Shown in pieces: positions 16,788 through 24,887 of a DNA stretch of 64,000 bases (its first letter is position 1; every line of letters begins with the position of its first letter). Made by a program: the position numbers and the translations under genes. Source of the stretch: Chitinophagaceae bacterium (GTDB taxonomy: Bacteria; Bacteroidota; Bacteroidia; Chitinophagales; Chitinophagaceae); contig PMSV01000019.1 in assembly GCA_003168265.1 (NCBI GenBank), forward strand, positions 124,001 through 188,000, in the 5' to 3' direction. The notes below the pieces were generated by a model. That model was not told where the DNA came from and searched no databases. It saw nothing but the letters and a program-made list of their open reading frames with translations.

Positions 16788-17980
16788 TTACACTGCGTAC
16801 CTTACTGCTTCATCGAACTCTCCAATGAGAGATTCTCCACAGTCACTTCCCGGGTAGCCCCCGGTGTTTTTTTCTTTAAAATATTTCCTTAACCCAAATA
16901 TCCGGATATTTTGAGCTGCATTCAAATCCCTGTCATGAAAATACCCGCATCCAGTGCAGATCCATTCCCGATCTGATAGACTTAGCTCCTTATTCACCTG
17001 GCCGCAATGACCACAGGTCTTACTCGACGTTTCAAATCTTCCGATCTTCAGTAACCGGATTCCCTTCCACCTGCATTTGTATTGCAGCACTTCGAAGAAC
17101 TTCCTAAAAGAAGCGTCCATCAACTGCCTGGACAACTTTCTGTTTTTCACCATCCCGGCTACATTCAAATCTTCCACAAACAGGGTGGTCACCGCTTGGT
17201 TATCGCTGGTGAGCCTACTTGTTACCTGCTGGATATAATTGATCCGCTGGTTAGCAATCTTCTCATGTAACACAGCTACTTTCTTCCATGCTTTGCGGCT
17301 GTTCGGGAACCTTTCTTTTTGCGACTGGCCCTTTTACAAAAAACCCTCAGACGCTTCAGGTTTTGTTTGAGTCGCTGGTTGGGTTCAAATCTTTGTCCTG
17401 AGGAACTGACCACTAATGATTTTATGCCCACATCCAGTCCAATGGACTTTGCTGGATCTATGGGTGTAGGATTAGGTAGTTCCTTGCCATCTTCCACAAG
17501 AATGGAAGCGAAATATTTTCCGGTGCGGGTCCTGCTTACTGTAACGGTGCGCAATTGACCGCTGAATTCCCGGTCGATACGAATGGGTATATTTTCCAAT
17601 TTGGGAAGGGTAAGCCTTTTATTTACAAAATCGATCTTGCGGCGGTTACCAGGACAACAGAACGATTGACTGTATTTTTTACTCTTGAACCTGGGATAAC
17701 CGCCCCCTGAAAAAAAGGACTTAAAGGCGCGGTCCAGGTTCAAAAGGGCACTGACCAGAGACTGACTATTGACTTCTTTTATCCATGGACATTCCTGTTT
17801 GAGGCCTGGAAGCTGTTTAATAAGATCATATGCCGAAACATTTTTTCGTTGGGTGTCCCAGGCATATTTTTTTATTTCCAGTCCTATGTTATAGACAAGC
17901 CTGCAGGCATTGAAATGTTGCTCAATCAGCGTGGTTTGAACTTTGTTGGGATAAAGACGATATTTATAAGCCTTGAGCAC
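16788..17980 (-). mobile_element. IS200/IS605-family element, tnpB-only (IS1341-like); ends approximate
   Basis: The coordinates given are those of the tnpB coding remnant; the exact left and right ends could not be fixed because this family lacks terminal inverted repeats and target duplications. The right end must lie within the 38 bases between the tnpB stop (16788) and the DUF2911 start (16750). No tnpA (Y1 transposase) is present nearby, so the element could move only with a transposase supplied in trans. Confidence 0.8.
16788..17980 (-). pseudogene. tnpB: TnpB (RNA-guided nuclease), split by a single-base frameshift
   Basis: Two reading frames join into one TnpB of about 397 residues. 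The first (17980-17276, 234 residues) holds the N-terminal OrfB helix-turn-helix region and the RuvC-I aspartate D183 in GLDVGIKS, and runs out at a stop after SRTAAKHGRK. The second frame gives NSRKAWKKVAVLHEKIANQR, then RuvC-II VEDLNVAGM, a C4 zinc ribbon (CGHCGQ to CTGCG) and RuvC-III DRDLNAAQNI, ending at 16788. The switch is at about 17303-17311, within a short G/C run, and one inserted base restores the frame. All catalytic motifs remain, so the loss looks recent. Frame correction by slippage or a sequencing error cannot be excluded. Confidence 0.9.
16815..16835 (-). other. hairpin in 3' end of tnpB, candidate right-end / omega-RNA stem
   Basis: GAACTCTC and GAGAGATTC (plus strand) pair around a CAAT loop with one bulged A. 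The position, inside the last codons of tnpB, is where IS605-type right-end hairpins and the omega-RNA scaffold are normally found. Identification rests on position and structure only. Confidence 0.35.
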
Positions 17981-18109
17981 GGATAGTATAAATTAGTAGC
18001 AAAAGAAATGCGCAATAAGAAAAAAACGATACCAAAGATAGAGATTTACTAATTAAATTAGCAAAATTGTTTTAGGTGTGAACAAGCATATTTATTGCCT
18101 AAATAAAAA

Positions 18110-19093
18110 TTAAAAGATCAAAGGAATGGCCTGTCCAGGAAAGATCAACCGCAGCTTTAAAGAATTTCCTTTTACCAACTCCATGTGAACCTGTTCCACG
18201 GTATGAGAATTTACTGGCTTGATATGAGTGATCAGGACAGGGAATCCTTTCAAAACCTCGGCCCCGCATAAAGAGGCCAGATCATTCATCTCCAAAAAAA
18301 ACAGGCCGGGATTCAGATGACCAAATAGTTTTGCAGTCGGCTGCTCATCCGGAAACGAAGTCTCAATAAATATTCCCTTTAGTTGACGCGATTTTAGTAA
18401 AGGCGCAATAGCCTGCCAAAGCGAATGAAGCTGAATGGAATGTTCTACAGAATCTGCACCGGTATCGCCCAAATAAAGAAGGTAGGATTGTTTATAACGA
18501 ATTAAAAAAGCGGTGCTCAAACCGGGGTTGGAATGACTTAGAAGAAAGGGGATGACAAAAAAGTCTGTGCCTGCAATCCGTGTTTCAATCAGAGTATCCA
18601 ATCGAATACAATGGTACTTACCGAGTACGGGAAGATCGCCCTGGTCAGTAAAATTGGCCCAGCTCTTCCAGGTAAAATAATGGCTTTGCAGTATATCAAG
18701 GCAAAATGGTAGCCCATAAATATTTTTTGGAGAATCATCCGGAGAATTCAAGACCAGCCCTGCAGCATGATCCAAATGGGGATGTGAAATCAGGTAAGCT
18801 TTAATATGCGACCGGATAAAAGACTGCGGATCGCCTGAAATGAGGTTCGATCCAACGGCCTTTTCTATTCCTGCATAAAGCGTTCCGGCATCAAGACAGA
18901 TATAATTACCGGGAGAGTCAGGGATCCCGACCAAATAGGCGGAGAGGTTGCTTTCATCGTTTCCTCCGCGTACACCGAGGGGGAGAATGTTGAAATGAAA
19001 AAGTTCAGATATCCCCTCCTGTCCCTTTAATTCATAAGAAAATACAACCAATAAAAAAATCAGCCTGCTTTTTAAAAGGAATTGAAAGACCAT
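18110..19093 (-). CDS. exported class II 3',5'-cyclic-nucleotide phosphodiesterase-like protein (metallo-beta-lactamase fold)
   Basis: 327 residues from ATG 19093; ATGs at 19132 and upstream would overlap the preceding gene and place 13 or more residues before the hydrophobic signal (MVFQFLLKSRLIFLLVVFS to about KGQ). The metal motif SHPHLDHAAG matches the H-x-H-x-D-H site of PDEase class II, and later YLGDTGADS and ITHIKP supply further metal ligands. Known relatives hydrolyse cAMP/cGMP, including secreted or periplasmic forms. It follows mqnE on the same strand with a 22-base gap, so it is probably co-transcribed. Substrate unproven. Confidence 0.82.
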   Translation of the reverse strand: MVFQFLLKSRLIFLLVVFSYELKGQEGISELFHFNILPLGVRGGNDESNLSAYLVGIPDSPGNYICLDAGTLYAGIEKAVGSNLISGDPQSFIRSHIKAYLISHPHLDHAAGLVLNSPDDSPKNIYGLPFCLDILQSHYFTWKSWANFTDQGDLPVLGKYHCIRLDTLIETRIAGTDFFVIPFLLSHSNPGLSTAFLIRYKQSYLLYLGDTGADSVEHSIQLHSLWQAIAPLLKSRQLKGIFIETSFPDEQPTAKLFGHLNPGLFFLEMNDLASLCGAEVLKGFPVLITHIKPVNSHTVEQVHMELVKGNSLKLRLIFPGQAIPLIF

Positions 19094-19115
19094 TGGACCT
19101 GTTTGGTTGAAGCGA

Positions 19116-20306
19116 TTAATTATAATAGGCATCAGTTTCCATTGCTGCAAGGTCCATTCCCTTATAATTCCTGAGTTCTTTATAGAGGGTATCTCGTTCG
19201 ACCGGTTCTCTTCCAGCCTGCCTGATCAGGGAAACCAATTGGGTGGTGCTGAGAGTTGGATGTTGCTCCTCACTACCAGCCATGGAGTATATCTTTGTCG
19301 AATCGTCTATCGTGCCATCAAGATCATTTACACCAAATGAAAGTGTGAGTTGTGCATTTTGACGGCCAAGCATTGGCCAGTAGGCTTTCAAATGCGGGAA
19401 ATTATCCATATAAAGCCTGGCGATCGCATATAGCTTCATATCCTCAACCACAGAAGATTCCCTGACATAGCTCATATCATTTTCCTTATTCCTGAATTTA
19501 AGCGGGATGAAGGTATTGAACCCATTTGTTTCATCCTGGAGTGATCTCAACCTTTCCATATGATCGATCCTGTGGTATGGACTTTCAATATGGCCGTAAA
19601 GCATGGTAGCATTGCTATGCATGCCCAGGAAGTGGGCTGTCCGATGAATTTCAAGCCAGCCTTCGGCATCAACTTTATCTGCGCATATCCTGCTTCGGAT
19701 ATCCGGATGAAAAATTTCAGCTCCCCCTCCGGGAAGTGAATCCAGGCCAGCTTCTTTTAAGAGAGTAAGCCCTTCCAGCGGGGAGACCTTCGCCTTTCTA
19801 AACATATAATCCAATTCAACCGCTGTATAGCCCTTAATATGTAAATCCGGACGGTGAGCCTTTATCTGCTTCATCAGATCCATAAAGAAAGAAAGATTCA
19901 GTTTTGGATGCACCCCACCCACAATATGGACCTCGGTCACCGGTTTGCCATCGTATTTACGAACGATGTCCATCATTTGCTCTATGCTTAGTTCCCAGCC
20001 ATCTTCCCTATGGGCATAGAGCCTGGAATAGGAGCAAAATGCGCAGGAAAAAACACAGACATTTGTCGGTTCGATATGAAAGTTCCTATTAAAATAAGTC
20101 TTATCCCCATGAATCCGCTCCCGGACAAAATTGGCCAGTGCCCCCGCATAAGCCAGGGAAGATTTCTCGAAAAGCAGGACCCCATCTTCGGGGCTGATTC
20201 TTTCTTTTAAAAAGATTTTTTCTCCAATGACGCGCAAGGCAGGTTCTTTTTGAGCGAATATGATTTCCTGAATTGAAGATCTTTCCGGTGCTGATTGCTT
20301 TTGCAT
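19116..20306 (-). CDS. mqnE: aminofutalosine synthase (radical SAM, menaquinone futalosine pathway)
   Basis: 396 residues from ATG 20306. Radical SAM motif C-x3-C-x2-C is seen in VCVFSCAFCSYSR (about residue 80-90), followed by GGVHPKL and the GLDSLPGGGAEIF block typical of the MqnE/MqnC/CofH group. The IEPTNVCVFSC context favours MqnE, which joins SAM to the MqnA product to give aminofutalosine; MqnC is the alternative. An ATG at 20333 is also in frame, but a -7 box (20318-20311) lies downstream of it and 4 bases before the chosen ATG. The M14 peptidase gene lies upstream and the phosphodiesterase downstream on the same strand. Confidence 0.8.
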   Translation of the reverse strand: MQKQSAPERSSIQEIIFAQKEPALRVIGEKIFLKERISPEDGVLLFEKSSLAYAGALANFVRERIHGDKTYFNRNFHIEPTNVCVFSCAFCSYSRLYAHREDGWELSIEQMMDIVRKYDGKPVTEVHIVGGVHPKLNLSFFMDLMKQIKAHRPDLHIKGYTAVELDYMFRKAKVSPLEGLTLLKEAGLDSLPGGGAEIFHPDIRSRICADKVDAEGWLEIHRTAHFLGMHSNATMLYGHIESPYHRIDHMERLRSLQDETNGFNTFIPLKFRNKENDMSYVRESSVVEDMKLYAIARLYMDNFPHLKAYWPMLGRQNAQLTLSFGVNDLDGTIDDSTKIYSMAGSEEQHPTLSTTQLVSLIRQAGREPVERDTLYKELRNYKGMDLAAMETDAYYN

Positions 20307-20310
20307 GGTG

Positions 20311-20318
20311 TAAAGATA
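20311..20318 (-). promoter_or_regulatory. -7 box of mqnE, leaderless arrangement
   Basis: TATCTTTA on the minus strand, one base from TAnnTTTG, 4 bases before the ATG at 20306. No good -33 TTG was seen. Confidence 0.4.
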
Positions 20319-20355
20319 AATAGCCTGCAGCATTTAGATTCAGCCTTGACGGGAA

Positions 20356-22893
20356 TCATTGTCCCACCATAAAGACCGCGTTGCAAAATAACAATTTTCC
20401 GTTTTCCCAAAAACTTCGGAATAAGGGATCGTCGGCCAGGTAAACCAATTCGCCTTTACCCAGGTCCTGAACCCCAAAGACAAGTCCATCCTCCAATAAA
20501 TCCTTTGCTTTGCTCCCGGTAAACCCGCTCACATAGTTATTTTTCCGGATAATGCCTACGTTCCAGCCTCCTTCTTTAAAGAACTGGTAAACCCGGTCAT
20601 CCAGCTTTAGAGTATAATAAAATCCAGGATATCCATAGGCCAAAGGATGCGAATTGTCCAATTCAACTTTATATATCGCACCAGGCGTGCTTGACGAAAT
20701 TTCATCTCTTTCCCTGTTTTCGTATCTTTTCAGATCTGCGTATCCAATCTCCTTTGCGCCATCTTCCTCTTTATCCTCTTTGGGTTTGGTTTTTAGGGCC
20801 CAATCCGTTTTGGACAGAACTTCCACAGCTTCCTCCTCTGCAATCAGTTTTCCTCCCTGCTGAACCCATTCTTTCAATTCATCCGTTCTTGATTTGTCTT
20901 TCAGGAACCTGTAGTCTCCATCAGGCAGGATAAGTACATCATAATTTCTCAGATTGATCCTGGACAGATCATCGGCATTGATCAGGGAAAGAGGATAATG
21001 GAGAGACTGATCAAAAAAATGCCAGACTTCTCCTGCTTCATTAGAACTCACCCCCTCTCCTGTCATTAATGCAACCCTGGGCCTCCTGATAAGATGAATC
21101 TTCTCACTCCCAAAATCCGGTCCCTTGTCAACCAATCCGGAACCAATCGGATAGGCCTGTACGCCGGTTTCCCGAACCAGCCCTTTTACCAATTCTTTTC
21201 CATTCACTGAGAAATTCGCGTTCCCTGCCGGTAATACGAGCAGGGTACCCTTTTCGAAACGCATGCTGCCGGATTCAAAAGCCTCATCACTATATCGGAT
21301 TTTCAGACCGCGCTTCAAGGCCGAGCATAGAAATTCTGCACTTTTTATGCCCTTCCATGGAATGGCATAGGCATAAGAGCTCTCTAAATCTGTGGTGTCT
21401 GACTGATTTTCTGGTTTGTCCTTTCCTTCACTGTTAACAAATGCATTCAGACCATAGGTTTTCAGTCCAAACGAAAAGGGGATCGACCATGCCGTGATAT
21501 CATAAGTGGCCGAATCGGAGATTTTTGAATTTCTTTCAAAAAGGACTTTGATCAGGTTCGATTTGCATTGGTTAAGGTTGATCAGGATATCTCCCGGTTC
21601 TACCTGAAAGCTTTCTGTTCTTCCGCTGAAATAGTTCAAGCCATTGAAACTGCCTTCATTAATCCATCGCCATTGGATCAGGTTTCGTTCCAAAAGAGCA
21701 ATCAATGTTTCGGTACGGTCCCGGCTGCCTTCCGTTTTTATAAGGAAGGCTTTGAATTCCCCGGTAGGATTGCTGCGGGCATTGTTAAAATAATTCCGGA
21801 ATTCATGAAGCAATCGCCCGGATTCCCTGGAAGAGACCTCGATGGTGGACATGCCGGTTGTAAAATGGTGTAACAGGCGGTCGCTTAGTTTCAGCGTATC
21901 TCCGGCCTGATTCAGGACGGATAGGCCGGCCCGAATCCCACCTTGTTCAAAGGTCATTCCAATTGCACCATTATAAATAGGATAGGTATCTCCGTAACTG
22001 GGATAGAAAAGGTCGAATCTTTCCTTTGTGAAAAAAAGCCACCCGTTCTTATCAAAATATTTCGCATTGTTTTTACCAATGAGTACCTGGAATTGCCTTT
22101 GCCATGCTGTGATCACTTCATGATAAGGCTCAGCGGCCGGAGCAAAATAATAGGGCGAATTGTATCCCTGTTCATGAAAATCCACATGGACCTGCGGAAG
22201 CCATAGATTATAGACCTTCATCCTTTCCCTGGTTTCTATCTGGGTTTGCCATGCCCAATCCCTGTTCAGATCGAAAAAATAATGATTGGTCCTTCCTCCG
22301 GGCCATGGTTCAAAATGTTCCCTGCTTTGAGGGTCCTCGTTCGGGCTTTGGCCAACTGTTGAATTATACCAGTTTACATAACGGTCACGTCCATCCGGAT
22401 TCATGCAGGGATCCAGGATCACTACCACATGATCCAGCCAGGACCTCGCCTCTGCATTAGCCGGATTGACAAGTTCATATAAAGTCTTCATTGAGGCTTC
22501 AGAAGAAGAGGCCTCGTTGCCATGAACATTATAACTGAGCCATACGATGGCAGGCGCATTTTCATCCGGTGAAATATTGTCCTTCAGAATGCCGGCCAGG
22601 CGCAAGTTGTTCAGGCGGATCGACTCCAGCCTTTGCATATTGGACTCGGAAGCCACGATCGCGATCATAAGCGGCCTGCCCTCATTAGTCTTCCCATAGT
22701 TCAATAACCTCACTTGTTTGGATGCGTGTTCTGCAACCTGTTTGAAATAGGCGATGAGCTTATAATGGGGAGTGTAATGTGCGCCTAAGGGATATCCAAG
22801 AAATTCGTCGGGAGGCTGAATTGAGGATGGGCTCTGAGCGGAGGCAAAAATGGCAAAAAGGCAAAGGGCAGCGATAATCGGTATCTTTATCAT
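20356..22893 (-). CDS. secreted M14 family zinc carboxypeptidase
   Basis: 845 residues from ATG 22893; a further in-frame ATG at 22962 would put 23 residues ahead of the signal peptide (MIKIPIIAALCLFAIFASAQ). The M14 zinc site is visible as H-x2-E in NVHGNEAS and the later His in VHVDFHEQG; the general-base Glu is in IGMTFEQGG. The C-terminal third (about 600-845) resembles a class-I glutamine-amidotransferase-like fold (NYDVLILPDGDYRFL, WVQQGGKLIAEE), a common pairing in Bacteroidota peptidases. Probably a periplasmic or surface peptidase. A TAATTTTG box lies about 28 bases upstream. Confidence 0.92.
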   Translation of the reverse strand: MIKIPIIAALCLFAIFASAQSPSSIQPPDEFLGYPLGAHYTPHYKLIAYFKQVAEHASKQVRLLNYGKTNEGRPLMIAIVASESNMQRLESIRLNNLRLAGILKDNISPDENAPAIVWLSYNVHGNEASSSEASMKTLYELVNPANAEARSWLDHVVVILDPCMNPDGRDRYVNWYNSTVGQSPNEDPQSREHFEPWPGGRTNHYFFDLNRDWAWQTQIETRERMKVYNLWLPQVHVDFHEQGYNSPYYFAPAAEPYHEVITAWQRQFQVLIGKNNAKYFDKNGWLFFTKERFDLFYPSYGDTYPIYNGAIGMTFEQGGIRAGLSVLNQAGDTLKLSDRLLHHFTTGMSTIEVSSRESGRLLHEFRNYFNNARSNPTGEFKAFLIKTEGSRDRTETLIALLERNLIQWRWINEGSFNGLNYFSGRTESFQVEPGDILINLNQCKSNLIKVLFERNSKISDSATYDITAWSIPFSFGLKTYGLNAFVNSEGKDKPENQSDTTDLESSYAYAIPWKGIKSAEFLCSALKRGLKIRYSDEAFESGSMRFEKGTLLVLPAGNANFSVNGKELVKGLVRETGVQAYPIGSGLVDKGPDFGSEKIHLIRRPRVALMTGEGVSSNEAGEVWHFFDQSLHYPLSLINADDLSRINLRNYDVLILPDGDYRFLKDKSRTDELKEWVQQGGKLIAEEEAVEVLSKTDWALKTKPKEDKEEDGAKEIGYADLKRYENRERDEISSSTPGAIYKVELDNSHPLAYGYPGFYYTLKLDDRVYQFFKEGGWNVGIIRKNNYVSGFTGSKAKDLLEDGLVFGVQDLGKGELVYLADDPLFRSFWENGKLLFCNAVFMVGQ

Positions 22894-22920
22894 AATTGAA
22901 AATAAGGAAAAGCCGGATAT

Positions 22921-22928
22921 CAAAATTA
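22921..22928 (-). promoter_or_regulatory. -7 box upstream of the M14 peptidase
   Basis: TAATTTTG on the minus strand, an exact TAnnTTTG match, 27 bases before the ATG at 22893. No -33 element is evident at normal spacing. Confidence 0.4.
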
Positions 22929-23015
22929 CCTGTCCGAGGGGTAAATTTTCTTTGCCGTTCAAAGCTCAATTGGCTTATTTTTACTTTTTACTGATCAGCC
23001 CAAACAGTCCGCAAT

Positions 23016-24737
23016 ATGTTTCAATTTTTTCGACGCCTGATTTATCTGTTCCTTTTCATCTATTTTCCCGCTCGGTCTTTTACCCAATCTACCTATTCTC
23101 AGATCGATCCTTTTTCTTATAATATCATCAAAAAGACGGAATGCCGTAAAGGAGCCGTGGTTTCGGCCCATCCCCTTGCAAGCGCCGTAGGGGCCGATAT
23201 TCTGAAAAAAGGAGGCAATGCTTTTGATGCGGCCATTGCGACCCAATTTGCGCTGGCCGTTGTCTATCCGGCAGCAGGAAATATTGGTGGAGGCGGTTTC
23301 ATGGTAGCCCGCACTGCAAAAGGCAAAAATATTGCTATCGATTTTCGCGAAAAAGCGCCGGAAAAAGCTTCCCGAAACATGTACCTTGATTCAAACGGCA
23401 ATGCACAAACGAATTTGAGCCAGAACGGCCATCTGGCAGCAGGCGTTCCCGGGACTGTGGCAGGGATTTTTGAAGAATTGAAATATGCCCGATTGCCGAT
23501 CCGCAAACTTATCCAACCGGCCATTGACCTTGCGGAAAAAGGTTTCGCTCTGACAGCTTCCGAAGCCAGGAGCCTGAACGCCAGTCAAAACGAATTCAAA
23601 AAATACAATACCGTCTTCCCCGTCTTTGTCCGCTCCACCCCATGGAAGGCAGGAGACACGCTCGTTCAAAAAGACCTTGCAAAGACGTTGATACTGATCC
23701 GCGATTCGGGGTCAAAAGGCTTTTATGAAGGCGAAACAGCACAGCTTATTACCGATGAAATGAAAAGAGGAAATGGCATCATCAGCCTGGATGATTTGAA
23801 AAATTACACAGCCAAACAAAGAGAAGCTGTTGCTTTCAAATATAAGACGGACTTTACAATTGTGACTATGCCATTGCCCGCCTCCGGCGGTGTGCTCCTT
23901 CCCCAGATGATGCGGATGATCGAAGACCAGCCATTAAAAACGTACGGATTCGAATCGGTCAGGGAAGTCCATCTCATGGTTGAAGTCGAAAGACTGGCCT
24001 ATGCCGATAGGGCAAAATTCCTGGGGGATAAGGATTATTTCAAAGTGCCTGCCAAATTTCTCTGGAGCTACCCTTATGTCATGCAGAGAATGAGACTTTA
24101 TGATCCCGAAAAAGCCGGAAACAGTAAGGATATTAAGGGCGGGGACACAGCTCCGGAAAGTGAGGAGACCACACATTTCAGCGTTTATGACAAGGATGGA
24201 AACGCCGTCGCAATCACTACTACCCTTAATGGAGGTTATGGATGCAAGACCGTAGTTGCCGGCGCAGGGTTCTTTCTAAACAATGAAATGGATGACTTCA
24301 GTGTAAAACCTGGTGTCCCGAATATGTACGGGGCCGTGGGTGGGGAGGCCAATGCCATTGCCCCCGGAAAAAGAATGCTCAGTTCCATGACCCCGACCAT
24401 TGTCTTAAAGAATGAAAAACCCTTCCTCGTGTTCGGCACTCCTGGTGGAACAACCATTACAACCTCTGTATTTCAAACTCTTGTGGATATTTTAGAATTA
24501 AATATGAGTCCGGAAGATGCGGTCAACAAACCTAAATTTCATCATCAATGGCTTCCGGACCTGATTTATGTAGAAAAAGACTTCCCCCAGGATATCCGGC
24601 TCGGCCTCGAAAAAATGGGCTATCAGATCAGCCAAAGAGATGCAATTGGAAGAACGGAATTGATCCAAATCGATTCGACAGGAAAAATAACAGCAATCGG
24701 GGATAAAAGAGGGGATGATACCGCAGTGGGTTATTGA
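23016..24737 (+). CDS. ggt: gamma-glutamyltransferase
   Basis: 573 residues, full length. A signal peptide covers about 1-24 (FRRLIYLFLFIYFPARSFTQ), so it acts in the periplasm. The proenzyme normally cleaves itself before the catalytic Thr; here that is Thr385 in EETTHFSVYDKDGNAV. Other family blocks are present: GGNAFDAAIATQFALAVVYP, NIGGGGFMVAR, the GYGCKTVVAGAGFFLNNEMDDF lid region and the LSSMTPTIVL, GTPGGTTI oxyanion segment. It hydrolyses glutathione and other gamma-glutamyl compounds. Divergent from the M14 peptidase gene. Confidence 0.96.
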   Translation: MFQFFRRLIYLFLFIYFPARSFTQSTYSQIDPFSYNIIKKTECRKGAVVSAHPLASAVGADILKKGGNAFDAAIATQFALAVVYPAAGNIGGGGFMVARTAKGKNIAIDFREKAPEKASRNMYLDSNGNAQTNLSQNGHLAAGVPGTVAGIFEELKYARLPIRKLIQPAIDLAEKGFALTASEARSLNASQNEFKKYNTVFPVFVRSTPWKAGDTLVQKDLAKTLILIRDSGSKGFYEGETAQLITDEMKRGNGIISLDDLKNYTAKQREAVAFKYKTDFTIVTMPLPASGGVLLPQMMRMIEDQPLKTYGFESVREVHLMVEVERLAYADRAKFLGDKDYFKVPAKFLWSYPYVMQRMRLYDPEKAGNSKDIKGGDTAPESEETTHFSVYDKDGNAVAITTTLNGGYGCKTVVAGAGFFLNNEMDDFSVKPGVPNMYGAVGGEANAIAPGKRMLSSMTPTIVLKNEKPFLVFGTPGGTTITTSVFQTLVDILELNMSPEDAVNKPKFHHQWLPDLIYVEKDFPQDIRLGLEKMGYQISQRDAIGRTELIQIDSTGKITAIGDKRGDDTAVGY

Positions 24738-24887
24738 TCTCCCAATTAAATCAAAATTCTTGCAAAATGCCTGTTAAACAATAGATTCTATAGCTTTTAG
24801 ACTGCTTTGGTACTGAATTTGCACAACACTCTCGATTCAGTATTTTTACATGCATAATTCCAACCGCTGAAAAAGCTTTTCATAATA

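Noticed and set aside
16788-17273. C-terminal TnpB frame as an independent gene
   Set aside because: Its GTG start lies inside conserved sequence (VLHEKIANQR) and it lacks the N-terminal half; it is the downstream part of a frameshifted gene.
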